Source of the DNA: an uncultured Lachnospiraceae bacterium
GTDB taxonomy: Bacteria; Bacillota; Clostridia; Lachnospirales; Lachnospiraceae
Reading direction: 5' to 3'
NCBI GenBank assembly: GCA_944384015.1
Contig: CALWRT010000156.1
Coordinates: 1-46,179 of the forward strand
DNA: 46,179 nucleotides
The position numbers and the translations under genes are program-made. Every line of letters starts with the position of its first letter. The first letter of the stretch is position 1. The notes beneath the pieces are model-generated. The model had not been told where the DNA came from, did no database searches, and saw only the letters and a program-made list of their open reading frames with translations. This document shows positions 8,962-17,052 of the stretch, piece by piece.

Positions 8962-8990
8962 ATCATATCATTTTTGAGGTCGGTGTACAA
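8962..8990 (-). promoter_or_regulatory. Sigma-A-type promoter of pyrF-K-D-E
   Basis: Minus strand: TTGTAC (8990-8985), 17 bases, TATGAT (8967-8962). The predicted leader is only about 35 nt, so there is no room for a PyrR-type antiterminator/terminator switch. Between here and hflX (to 9114) only a GC-rich imperfect hairpin is seen. Confidence 0.65.
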
Positions 8991-9114
8991 GAGGTCATAC
9001 ACCCGAATTGAATACAAACCGAACAATTCCGTTCTTCCTTGTCCCGCGAAATATCACGCTGTATTCCCGCCGGATTATCGGGGCGGCGGGCGCCAAAACC
9101 CAGGAACCGCAGCC

Positions 9115-10362
9115 TCACTCATGTCTGGACAGCTTCGCGTACAAGGCGGTCGGCACAAAGGCCCTTACGAAAATCCCATCCGGTCCATAGTTCTCTTCCA
9201 GCAGCTCTCCCTCCTGCCGGATTAGCGTTAGAATACCGGCATCCCTATAGGAGTAGGTATGTTCCATATATACGTTCTCCTCCCGAAGCATCTGCTCCAG
9301 CGTCTCTTCCAACGCTCTCAGCCCCTGTCCAGTCTTGGCACTGATGCACAGCGTCTTATCTGCCTGGAAATCCCGCAGCCCCTCGTCATTGTCCCGGATA
9401 TCTGATTTATTGAACAAGGTAATCACTTTCTTATCCGCCACCCCCAGATCCTTGAGCGTCTCATAGACCACGTGCATCCGAAGTTCCATTCCCGGAGAAG
9501 CCGCGTCCACCACGTGGATAATATAATCTGCATATTTTGCCTCCTCCAGCGTACTCTTAAACGCTTCGATAAGATGGTGAGGAAGCTTGCGGATAAACCC
9601 TACGGTGTCTGTGAGAAGCAGTCTCTGGCCTCCGGGAAGCCCAAGACATCTCGTCGTGGGATCCAGCGTAGCGAACAGCTTGTCCTCCTCCAGCACTCCG
9701 GCTTGGGTGAGGGAATTGAGCAGTGTGGATTTTCCCGCGTTTGTATAGCCGACAATCGCCGCCACTTTCATATCGGACCTTTTTCTGGACGCCCGGGTCA
9801 CCTCTCGGTGGCGCTGTACTTCCCTGATCTCTCTTGTCAGCTGAGCAATGCGGGCGCGCATCCGTCTTCTGTCGGTCTCCAGCTTCTTCTCTCCAGGCCC
9901 TCTCGTCCCGATTCCGCCGCCCAGGCGGGACATATCCTTCCCATATCCGGTAAGTTTCGCCTGGCGGTATTTGAGCTGTGCCAGCTCTACCTGCAGCTTC
10001 CCTTCGCTTGTGGACGCCCTGGAAGCGAAAATATCCAAAATAACCAACGTCCGGTCCATAATCTTCAGCTTCAGCATCTCTTCCAGATTCTTCATCTGTA
10101 TCGGCGTAAGCTCATCGTCGCATACAATTCCATCTGCCTCTGTCTGGGCTGCCAGAGCAAGAATCTCCTCTGCCTTGCCCCGCCCTACGTATGTCCCGGC
10201 GTGCGGGCTCTCCCGATTCTGCATCACTCTCCCGACCACTTCCCCGCCTGCTGTGCCAACCAGTTCTTCCAGCTCATCCATGGAATCCACTGCCGCCTCA
10301 CCATCGGAGTCAGACACACTTACGAGGATAATTCTCTCCTGTTTTTTCTTCAGCTCTATCAT
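9115..10362 (-). CDS. hflX: GTPase HflX (ribosome-rescue GTPase)
   Basis: Ribosome-associated GTPase that splits stalled or stressed 70S ribosomes. The 415 residues contain the N-terminal HflX domain (YVGRGKAEE, GPGEKKLETDRR). The GTPase domain follows: G1 GYTNAGKST (about residue 205), G3 DTVGF, G4 NKSD and G5-like SAKTG. A short C-terminal domain ends the protein. The start lies 12 bases after the TPR-lipoprotein stop, with a weak GGAG site inside that gene, so the two are probably co-transcribed. Confidence 0.95.
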   Translation of the reverse strand: MIELKKKQERIILVSVSDSDGEAAVDSMDELEELVGTAGGEVVGRVMQNRESPHAGTYVGRGKAEEILALAAQTEADGIVCDDELTPIQMKNLEEMLKLKIMDRTLVILDIFASRASTSEGKLQVELAQLKYRQAKLTGYGKDMSRLGGGIGTRGPGEKKLETDRRRMRARIAQLTREIREVQRHREVTRASRKRSDMKVAAIVGYTNAGKSTLLNSLTQAGVLEEDKLFATLDPTTRCLGLPGGQRLLLTDTVGFIRKLPHHLIEAFKSTLEEAKYADYIIHVVDAASPGMELRMHVVYETLKDLGVADKKVITLFNKSDIRDNDEGLRDFQADKTLCISAKTGQGLRALEETLEQMLREENVYMEHTYSYRDAGILTLIRQEGELLEENYGPDGIFVRAFVPTALYAKLSRHE

Positions 10363-10374
10363 CTTGCGCTGTTC

Positions 10375-11652
10375 TCAGCTCCTTGTCTTCAAAAATACAT
10401 ATTCCCTGGCAGCTTCCTCATCCTGGGGATACATTTCCAGGTAAGCTTCCATCTTCGTCTTGGCCGTCTCGAAATCTCCCAAGTATTCGTAGGCAATGAT
10501 CTCATTTCTGTACAGTTCCTGCCTGCTGTCAGATGCGTACTCCAAGCCCCTCTGTATTGTTGAGAGCGCTTCTTCATAATTCCCTGAAGACATTTCTGAG
10601 GAAGCAATTAAATTATAGATACTCCCGTCACTGTTCTCCTGCTCCAGATAACCTTCATACATCGTCTTAGCATAGGAAAAATCTCCTAAGGCATCATACA
10701 CCAGCCCTTTGTAGAGCAGTACCTGCGCATCGCTGTCATCCGCTCTCTCCAGTTCTGTCTTGGCATTGTCGTATTCTTGGAGATAATAGTATATTTTCCC
10801 CCGCTCCAGGTTATCGGCATCCTTATCTTTCTGAATTTCCAGCGCCCTTCGCAGGTACTCCTGTCCGGCTTCCGTCTGTCCAGCATCTTCCAGCAGCTGG
10901 AAAATCTCTACATAACGGTCATAGTTGTTGGATTCTCCGTCCAGCACATGGTCAAAGTCCGCCCTTGCCATTTCCAAATTGCCCATGCGCGCGTAGACCG
11001 CTCCCCTTCCCATATAAGTATCTGCCGTAGGCTTATATGCCACCAAATGATTATATACTTCCAACGCCGCATTTAATTCACCCAATTTCACATAAGCAGC
11101 CGCCTTATAATAGGAAATATCATAGGCCAGGCTATCCGCTTCCATGCCGGAGTTGGCCAGCGCCAGGTCAAAATTCTCTATGGCGCCCTCGTAATCTTCC
11201 TGGCTCATTTTCACAATTCCAATTCCTCGGTAGGCGTCTCTCATGTCTTTTTCTTCTGTGATCGCCTCTTCAAAGCAAGCCTGGGCAGAGGTCAAATCTC
11301 CCGCCTCCAGATATGCCATCCCTCTCTGTACTGCCGACGCATTCTCCGGCACGGATATCGCCGTCTCTCCCGAACTCTGGCTTCCTTGCGCCTCCTCGGA
11401 CGATTCCGCATCGTCCTGTTCAGACTGGCTCGTCTCCTGGGCCGCATCGTCCGCCTGACCGGCCGCATCCTCCTGGGCAGCGGTATCCTCCTGACTGCCC
11501 GCATCCTCCTGGGCAGCGGTATCCTCCTGACTGCCCGCAGCATCCTCTTCTCCCCCGGAACAGCCCGCACATACAAGAAGAATCCCCAGCAGCAATATTG
11601 CGAAGACCCTTCTCTTAGTACGCAGCTTTCTTGCTTGTCCTTCTCCTGCCAT
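10375..11652 (-). CDS. TPR-repeat lipoprotein
   Basis: A secreted, lipid-anchored protein of 425 residues. The chosen start MAGEGQARKL (11652) has GGAGAGGG upstream; an ATG at 11676 has its GGGAG directly abutting the codon. A basic region and hydrophobic stretch lead to a lipobox ending CAG|C, with Cys31 as the lipidated residue. Next is an acidic Ala/Gln/Glu/Asp/Ser linker (about 34-95) built from 12-residue repeats, then about eight tetratricopeptide repeats (AMAYLEAGDL-like, IYYYLQEYDNAKTELERA, LYKGLVYDALGDFSYAKTMY). TPR domains bind protein partners; the partner is unknown. hflX follows at 12 bases. Confidence 0.85.
   Translation of the reverse strand: MAGEGQARKLRTKRRVFAILLLGILLVCAGCSGGEEDAAGSQEDTAAQEDAGSQEDTAAQEDAAGQADDAAQETSQSEQDDAESSEEAQGSQSSGETAISVPENASAVQRGMAYLEAGDLTSAQACFEEAITEEKDMRDAYRGIGIVKMSQEDYEGAIENFDLALANSGMEADSLAYDISYYKAAAYVKLGELNAALEVYNHLVAYKPTADTYMGRGAVYARMGNLEMARADFDHVLDGESNNYDRYVEIFQLLEDAGQTEAGQEYLRRALEIQKDKDADNLERGKIYYYLQEYDNAKTELERADDSDAQVLLYKGLVYDALGDFSYAKTMYEGYLEQENSDGSIYNLIASSEMSSGNYEEALSTIQRGLEYASDSRQELYRNEIIAYEYLGDFETAKTKMEAYLEMYPQDEEAAREYVFLKTRS
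11464..11535. repeat. 36-bp tandem repeat, two identical copies, in the lipoprotein linker
   Basis: Copies at 11464-11499 and 11500-11535 are identical and keep the frame (12 codons, QEDAGSQEDTAA). Degenerate partial units continue on both sides. This sort of in-frame repeat can change copy number and alter linker length. Confidence 0.9.
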
Positions 11653-11701
11653 GTTCGCTTCCCTCTCCAATATCATCTCCCGTATGCCACTCCTTCTGTC
11701 C

Positions 11702-11736
11702 TTAAGACCACACTCATTTCATCAGCATTTCCTTAA
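11702..11736. repeat. Degenerate palindromic repeat, copy 3
   Basis: Same design as 5337-5371: 16-base arms beginning TTAAG, a 3-base centre (TTC), and CAT/ATCAG around it. The arms have diverged and pair imperfectly. It lies between the phosphatase-like gene and the TPR lipoprotein. Confidence 0.4.
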
Positions 11737-11740
11737 CATA

Positions 11741-11783
11741 GGGCCGGAGCCGCAGACACTACTTCTTCTGCAGCCACCGGCCC
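11741..11783 (-). terminator. GC-rich hairpin after the phosphatase-like lipoprotein gene
   Basis: GGGCCGG pairs with CCGGCCC, and GCAGA with TCTGC inside it, separated by small internal loops. It starts 11 bases after the stop codon at 11794. There is no clear T-run on the minus strand, so termination is likely but not certain. Confidence 0.45.
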
Positions 11784-11793
11784 CTCTCTTGTT

Positions 11794-13212
11794 CTATTCC
11801 TTTATAATTTCAAAGCTGTCCAGCACTTCCCAGGAATTCGCGTCATACACCGTCAGTTGGAAACTGTTTTCCGTAAAGTTCACGGTAGAAATATGAGGTG
11901 TATAAGTCTGCAGCGTCTTCGCTGCATATTCCGTAGGGTTGATATCATGGTACTGGCTTCCGGATGCAGAGCTGAAGGTCACATACAAAATGCCTTCCGG
12001 ATTCGTCACGGATGCAGCGTCCGTTTTCTGCGCCTGCCCACCCTGGATCATATAGCTCCTCGTGTAAGCATGGTCATGTCCGTTCAGCACCACGTCAATG
12101 TCATATTCCTCAAAGACCTGCAGCCAATACTCTCTGTTCTGATTTGAATAGTCCTGATATTTCGCCACGCTGCTGAAGGGCGAGTAGTGCATGAGGACTA
12201 CCCTCCACTTACAGTCCGGATTGGCGGCAATCGTCTGCTCAATAAAATATTTATGATCGACTAAAATATCCAGATCTTCAATCGCGTAATTCAGCTCCAT
12301 AAACAGAACGCCATTGTACTTGAACCAGAAATTACCGTTGGCCTTGCCGTCTCTCTGGGCGAAATCACTCTGATTCGGCTGTGAAAAATGCTTATTCCAC
12401 AGATCACCGGCCGCGTCATGATTGCCATACACCACTCCTGTCACATAATCAGAAAAGAGACGGTTATTGATGGAATTCACATAGTGATCCTCAAATGCCA
12501 TTGTGGTCACATCGCCCATGTTCAAATGCATATTGTAGTCCGGAAACTTAGCAACCGTATCCTGGACAATGCGGTTCCACGCCGCCACATTCTCTCCGTC
12601 ATTGTCTCCAGTCCCCAGCTGAATGTCCCCGGTCACGATAATATCCACCTGTCCCGGCTTCCCTGTACGGAAGCTTCTCAGGCTGGACCACCCGTTCCCG
12701 CTTCCCACCATATAGCAATATTCCGTATCTGCTTCCAGCCCGGTAATGGTCGCCGCATTCACCATATAACTCTGGTAGTCGGCTGATGTGACAGTAGAGT
12801 TCACCGTCTGGGCGGTCGTCGGAAACGTGTTCCCGCCCATCTCGGCCGCCTTCGCCACATAGACAGTTCCGGCGTCAGTATTGGTCCCATACCACTTTAC
12901 AATCGCTTGGGTCTCGTCACTTCCCACTCCCAGCACAATCTCATACACGTCCGTATCCGCGTCCGGAGCCGATACCTCTGACATCTCTACGTTAGCAGGC
13001 GGCGTCTCGGCCTGCGCCTCTTCTTCCTCTGCCGGAGGAGTCTCCGCTGTCTCCTCCTGATCGCTGCCGGCGCTGTCTCCGATATCCCCCTCTCCCAGAT
13101 CAGCCGTGTCATCAGCAATGAACACATCATCCTGCTGGTCATTTTTCCTGCATCCAGTCAGCCCTATAACAAAGGCTGCCAGGAGTATAAGTATCATTCC
13201 TTTTTTTCTCAT
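11794..13212 (-). CDS. Lipoprotein with purple-acid-phosphatase-like metallophosphoesterase domain
   Basis: Probable surface phosphoesterase, 472 residues. A lipoprotein signal (MRKKGMILILLAAFVIGLTGC, Cys21) leads into an acidic Asp/Glu linker (about 25-80). An N-terminal fibronectin-III-like PAP domain follows (VLGVGSDETQAIVKWYGT to LEADTEYCYMVGSG), then the calcineurin-like phosphoesterase. Its metal-site blocks are TGDIQLG, MGDVT, VYGNHDAAG, LMHYSPF and LNGHDHAYTRS. AGGAGGGG precedes the ATG. Its promoter may lie near 13260-13290 (TTGACT on the minus strand), but the -10 is poorly spaced. Substrate is unknown. Confidence 0.88.
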   Translation of the reverse strand: MRKKGMILILLAAFVIGLTGCRKNDQQDDVFIADDTADLGEGDIGDSAGSDQEETAETPPAEEEEAQAETPPANVEMSEVSAPDADTDVYEIVLGVGSDETQAIVKWYGTNTDAGTVYVAKAAEMGGNTFPTTAQTVNSTVTSADYQSYMVNAATITGLEADTEYCYMVGSGNGWSSLRSFRTGKPGQVDIIVTGDIQLGTGDNDGENVAAWNRIVQDTVAKFPDYNMHLNMGDVTTMAFEDHYVNSINNRLFSDYVTGVVYGNHDAAGDLWNKHFSQPNQSDFAQRDGKANGNFWFKYNGVLFMELNYAIEDLDILVDHKYFIEQTIAANPDCKWRVVLMHYSPFSSVAKYQDYSNQNREYWLQVFEEYDIDVVLNGHDHAYTRSYMIQGGQAQKTDAASVTNPEGILYVTFSSASGSQYHDINPTEYAAKTLQTYTPHISTVNFTENSFQLTVYDANSWEVLDSFEIIKE

Positions 13213-13384
13213 ATGATGCCCCTCCTATGTTCCTCTATAATCAAGTTGCTCTATCCTATAGTAGACCACAGCCTCCGCACTTAGTCAAAGCAATATTTCT
13301 TAAAATTTTCTAAAAGCTCATTCTAAAACAGCGGCGGGCCATATTGCACGTAGGGAATGAATGACGCAGATACCTGGCGCGCAG

Positions 13385-15139
13385 CTACAGAACCCCCAGG
13401 CTGTCCCTGACGCACAGCGCCCCGTATCCAACCCTCCGGTTGGGATACTCTGTCTCTCCTCCGATGGGCCTGGCGCCCCGGATCAGATAAGCTTTCACCT
13501 TCTCTCCGTACAAATATGGGTCATTATCCTGAACGATGCCATACTGCATCATAAGGGCGGCGGCCCCTGTAACAAAAGGAGCCGCAAAGGAAGTCCCCGT
13601 CACAGACCGGTACCCTCCTCCTGCCGCCGGAGCAATCACTCCCACCCCAGGCGCTGCCAAATCCGGCTTCACCGCTCTTGCTTCCCTCGTATATCCCCGC
13701 CCAGAAAAATCCGCATAGACATCTCTTCTTGCATCATACGCCCCCACGGACAACACTTTCCCTGCAGCTGACGGAATCGTCAAAGTTGTCTCTTCCACCG
13801 GCAGGACGAACCCTGTCCCTTCGTTCAGCACATTTGCCGACGGAAGCCACATATCATAGTTGCCGGTCACAATCCTTCGCGGTATGAGCCGGATCGCCCA
13901 GATGCCGTCGTCCAGGTAATCTTTTTCCGGCAGGAAGTCCAGATAAATTTCCTGAGCCTGGCTATATGGGCTGGGTTCTCCGTAATAGACCAGTATCTCC
14001 GTCCCTCTCAGAAGGAACCTCTGGGGCCCCAGCACCTTCTGCAGCGGTCCTACGATTTCTCCGGAAGGGTGACGGACAGCCACATCAAAATCATCCGCAT
14101 AGGATTTCCAAATCTGAACGCTCAGCGCCGTCTCATAACTGCTGATGGCCAGCTCCACATCCCGGGACATCCCCTCCGCAAGGAAGCCCTCCGTGTGTCC
14201 CGCCCGGTTTGCTTCATTGCCCGTTCCCACGCATATAACATTCTTCCAGATCCCCGCCATATTGTCCAGATAAGTCTCCAGCAGGGAAGACCCGTCGTGG
14301 GATCCATAAGTATTGCCAAAGCTCAAATTCACTGCCACCGGCATCTGAAGCTCTATTGCCTTTCTTATCACATAATCGATCCCCTGCATAAGTTCTGTTG
14401 TTCTGGGAAATCCTTCGCTTCCCTTCCTCGGATTGCCCAGCTTCACCACAATGATGGGGCTTCGGGAGGCAACTCCCCTGTATCTTCCGTCTGATGCTCT
14501 CCCGTTTCCAGCGGCGATTCCCGCGACGCTTGTTCCATGCCCGCTTAAATCGCGGCTTCTGACAATCGGGACTTGTTCATGGTAGTCAGGGGCCGCCAGT
14601 GCTCGGTTAATCTCGTCCATAGAGTATTCCACGCCGATCAGATAGCCGGCAGGCGGTCTTTCCCCCTCCTGAGGCGTCAGACTCTGATCCCACAAGCTGA
14701 CAATCCTCGTCTCGTTATTCTCCGTACAAAAGTCCGGATGAGTGTAATCAATGCCGGAGTCAATGACAGCCACAAGGATATCTTGGCCGAACAAATCATA
14801 CGCCGCGTTCTGCACGCCGGCCATGCACGACGCTGTCCGCCCGGTCTCCACAGCGAAGAACAGCCTCTTAGGCTTCTCTATGTATGTAATCAAAGGGGAT
14901 CTGGCCAAATCAGCCAGCCGGTCTTCCCGAACCGTAACCACCGCATACTGCCCCATTAACGGCACGATCCGCACCGTCTCATCTTCCAGCTCAGACAGAT
15001 CTCCGGTATACTTCACGATCACATCCCAGGTGTTATCCTCACGGTCATAGCCGACATTCAAGGACAGGGACTTCTCCCTCTCCAGCGGCGTGGCATCCAA
15101 CGCCAGGTTCAATAAATTTTCAACCTTCTGGTCATCCAT
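13385..15139 (-). CDS. Subtilisin-like serine protease (S8, Csp-like), no signal peptide
   Basis: A 584-residue subtilase. The catalytic triad is visible: Asp127 (AVIDSGIDYTHPDF), His201 (DLSGHGTSVAGIAAG) and Ser517 (VTGTSFAAPFVTGA). A prodomain-like region of about 95 residues precedes it. An insert between His and Ser (about 310-440) resembles the jelly-roll insertion of clostridial CspA/B/C germination proteases. No signal peptide is present. That fits Csp-type enzymes made inside the forespore, and all three catalytic residues are intact, so it should be active. The ribosome-binding site is weak (GGAAATGGG). A possible forespore promoter lies at 15174-15201. The germination role is inference; many Lachnospiraceae carry several such subtilases of unknown role. 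Confidence 0.87.
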   Translation of the reverse strand: MDDQKVENLLNLALDATPLEREKSLSLNVGYDREDNTWDVIVKYTGDLSELEDETVRIVPLMGQYAVVTVREDRLADLARSPLITYIEKPKRLFFAVETGRTASCMAGVQNAAYDLFGQDILVAVIDSGIDYTHPDFCTENNETRIVSLWDQSLTPQEGERPPAGYLIGVEYSMDEINRALAAPDYHEQVPIVRSRDLSGHGTSVAGIAAGNGRASDGRYRGVASRSPIIVVKLGNPRKGSEGFPRTTELMQGIDYVIRKAIELQMPVAVNLSFGNTYGSHDGSSLLETYLDNMAGIWKNVICVGTGNEANRAGHTEGFLAEGMSRDVELAISSYETALSVQIWKSYADDFDVAVRHPSGEIVGPLQKVLGPQRFLLRGTEILVYYGEPSPYSQAQEIYLDFLPEKDYLDDGIWAIRLIPRRIVTGNYDMWLPSANVLNEGTGFVLPVEETTLTIPSAAGKVLSVGAYDARRDVYADFSGRGYTREARAVKPDLAAPGVGVIAPAAGGGYRSVTGTSFAAPFVTGAAALMMQYGIVQDNDPYLYGEKVKAYLIRGARPIGGETEYPNRRVGYGALCVRDSLGVL

Positions 15140-15173
15140 CCCATTTCCATCCCACTGTCTTATTCTGCTATAT

Positions 15174-15201
15174 ATATATGTCTCCTGATGGACGAGTATG
15201 C
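15174..15201 (-). promoter_or_regulatory. Possible sigma-G/F-type promoter of the S8 protease
   Basis: Minus strand: GCATA (15201-15197), 16 bases, CATATAT (15180-15174), close to the forespore pattern GHATR / CATnMTA. It lies about 35 bases upstream of the start codon. The TA repeat makes chance agreement easier. Confidence 0.35.
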
Positions 15202-15250
15202 TTATGCCCCGCCGTCTTCACCTCCCTCTTGCGGCGGACGGCATCCGCTC

Positions 15251-15296
15251 AAAAGAATGCAGGGTATCTCCTATTACGGAAATACCCTGCATTCTT
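15251..15296 (-). terminator. Strong intrinsic terminator after the CdaR/PucR-type regulator
   Basis: Perfect 15-bp stem (AAGAATGCAGGGTAT with its complement) around a 14-base loop. On the minus strand the stem ends CATTCTTTT. It starts 11 bases after the stop at 15308. Confidence 0.85.
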
Positions 15297-15307
15297 ACAG
15301 TCTCTTC

Positions 15308-16132
15308 TCAATGATTTCTCTTAATCTTCTCGTCGTTCTCCAGCACTTTCTTGGCGATGGTAATAAAATGAAGCTTGAAGTTATCCTCATTGTCGCTCAC
15401 ATCCAGCCCCGTATTAATCTTAACCTGGACAAGGCTCGCCTGCACTTCCTCTTCTGTCATATCCAGCTGCTTCGCAGTCAGGGCGACGTCTTCCTTGCAT
15501 TTATAATATTTCGACAGAACCTTCTTCTCTGTCTCTCCTAACTGCTTAAGCACTGTTCTCGTCAGTCTGTCTCCATAGCTTACAACCATCTGATTAATTG
15601 CGCTGTAGATCTCCATTCCCATATACTCCAATATCACACGGTCCGGCTTGAAGATCTCTCCGGCCTTCACTGCATCCAGGGCATTGTTGTATGTATGCTT
15701 AATACCCCTGATGCCGCTCTCCATGGTACCAATCCCCACACGTATCCGCATATCGGAATCAATCTTCTCTATCTGGGCCAGCGCTTCGTTCTTGATATCA
15801 TCCAGCGCGTAATGGAGTTCCTTCCTCGTCGGGCTGGTCAAGATGACAACCATTCCCATATCAGCCACGATCACCTGATTGCCGCCGATCTTCCGGTTCA
15901 CTGCGGAAAACTGGATCATAGCCGCAGCAGCGCCGCGCAGCTTCTCTTTATCCTCATTCCTTACATAGGCATCGGAAGGATAGAGGAAGGAAATTGCCAT
16001 GAACGTATCCTTATCGACGTCAAAGCCAAACTTCTTGCCAAAAGATTTCACCAAATCTTCGTCCTCATAGTATCCTATGACGATATCATTGAAATAGGCA
16101 GATAATGTGATGTCTGTCGTATTCTTATTCAT
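15308..16132 (-). CDS. CdaR/PucR-type transcriptional regulator
   Basis: A 274-residue protein. The middle (about 40-160) looks like the degenerate GGDEF-like domain of CdaR-type regulators (FMAISFLYP, RIRVGIGTMESG, HTYNNALDAVKAG). The C-terminal 60 residues match the PucR helix-turn-helix (TAKQLDMTEEEVQASLVQVKINTGLDVSDNED, given here only as the recognisable block). The usual N-terminal ligand domain is short or missing. Such proteins control sugar-diacid, purine or ureide catabolism. It has its own consensus promoter and a strong terminator, so it is a single-gene unit just downstream of the ureide/pyrimidine operon; control of that operon is inferred. Confidence 0.78.
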   Translation of the reverse strand: MNKNTTDITLSAYFNDIVIGYYEDEDLVKSFGKKFGFDVDKDTFMAISFLYPSDAYVRNEDKEKLRGAAAAMIQFSAVNRKIGGNQVIVADMGMVVILTSPTRKELHYALDDIKNEALAQIEKIDSDMRIRVGIGTMESGIRGIKHTYNNALDAVKAGEIFKPDRVILEYMGMEIYSAINQMVVSYGDRLTRTVLKQLGETEKKVLSKYYKCKEDVALTAKQLDMTEEEVQASLVQVKINTGLDVSDNEDNFKLHFITIAKKVLENDEKIKRNH

Positions 16133-16155
16133 TCTCCGTTCCTCCCCTGCAAACC

Positions 16156-16182
16156 GATTTCTCTGGATTTCTCTGTGAAATC
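16156..16182 (-). promoter_or_regulatory. Repeats in the regulator's leader (possible operator)
   Basis: GATTTCTCTG occurs twice in tandem (16156-16165, 16166-16175), and the second GATTTC forms an inverted pair with GAAATC at 16177-16182. This lies between the -10 box and the ribosome-binding site, where a repressor would block transcription. Autoregulation is a guess. Confidence 0.4.
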
Positions 16183-16205
16183 TCTACTATTATTAGGAAG
16201 TCTCT

Positions 16206-16234
16206 ATTATATAATACTTTTGTCTGTTTGTCAA
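16206..16234 (-). promoter_or_regulatory. Perfect-consensus sigma-A promoter of the CdaR/PucR-type gene
   Basis: Minus strand: TTGACA (16234-16229), 17 bases, TATAAT (16211-16206), a full match to consensus. An 11-base palindrome, GGTCATTGACC (16239-16249), lies directly upstream of the -35 box. A hairpin ATGCCG/CGGCAT (16252-16271) beyond it may help end the upstream operon. Confidence 0.85.
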
Positions 16235-16322
16235 TCACGGTCATTGACCAGATGCCGCTCTTCTCCGGCATGAGCCAAACCAGCCGGGCTCTCTATCTGC
16301 TGCTGCCGGTACGGACATGCTG

Positions 16323-17027
16323 TCAGAGCAAGATATCCTTCAGTTCCTTCAGATCATGAATCACATAATCCGGCACAATCCCCTCTGTTCCTGTCCCGTC
16401 CCCGCGGCAGAACCAACAGGTGTCCATACCTGCCTGGATTCCCCCGAGAATATCGGAAGTCAGAGAATCCCCCACGATGAGATAATCCTCTGCCCGCACA
16501 GCTTCTTCCTGCTCTTTCTCAGCGATCCTGGCGAAACAGTAGTCAAAAAATTCTTTCCTCGGCTTCTGGCAGCCTGCATCCTCCGACACAAAAATATCCC
16601 GAAAATATTTGTCAAACCCAGACTTGGCCAGCCTGCTGTACTGTGTCTTGGCAGTTCCGTTGGTCACTACATAAAGAGGATAATGCGTGCCGAGCCATAG
16701 GAGGATTTCTTGGGCATAGGGAACCGGAACGGCAGAATTGTCCAGGTGCGCCCGGTAGCGCGCCTCCGCCTCCTTCCCGTCCTCATCTAAACCGATCTCC
16801 TGGAAAAAGCGGGCAAATCTCACATCCATGATCTCCTGGCGTTCAATCTCTCCGCGCTCAAAGGCTTTCCACAGGCTGTCATTGATTCTGCTGTACTGAT
16901 CCAGCATCTCACTGGTCCCCCGAACGCCATATGACCGCAGCACCTCATAAATCCCCGTCCGCTCCGCCGCAGTAAAATCCAGCAGCGTATTATCCACATC
17001 CAACATGATTCCTCTGTAATTTTTCAT
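16323..17027 (-). CDS. YjjG-like HAD family (pyrimidine) nucleotidase
   Basis: A 234-residue HAD hydrolase. The start MKNYRGIMLDVDNTLLDF (17027) has GAGGG upstream; a longer frame to 17066 overlaps pyrC and has no ribosome-binding site. Asp10 is the expected nucleophile and Asp12 the acid/base. VVTNGTAKTQ is motif II, KPRKEFF motif III, and IVGDSLTSDILGG motif IV. The pattern LDVDNTLLDF and the length are those of YjjG, a house-cleaning 5'-nucleotidase for non-canonical pyrimidine nucleotides. Its place after pyrC fits this. The exact substrate cannot be read from sequence. Confidence 0.8.
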   Translation of the reverse strand: MKNYRGIMLDVDNTLLDFTAAERTGIYEVLRSYGVRGTSEMLDQYSRINDSLWKAFERGEIERQEIMDVRFARFFQEIGLDEDGKEAEARYRAHLDNSAVPVPYAQEILLWLGTHYPLYVVTNGTAKTQYSRLAKSGFDKYFRDIFVSEDAGCQKPRKEFFDYCFARIAEKEQEEAVRAEDYLIVGDSLTSDILGGIQAGMDTCWFCRGDGTGTEGIVPDYVIHDLKELKDILL

Positions 17028-17052
17028 CGTTCCCTCGCTGTCTGAAGCATCC

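Noticed and set aside
8161..9225. Plus-strand open frame of 354 codons across pyrF and the hflX end
   Set aside because: It runs antisense through pyrF and the pyr promoter and looks like no protein family.
11464..11535. Possible CRISPR array
   Set aside because: The 36-base units are adjacent with no spacers and encode an in-frame protein repeat.
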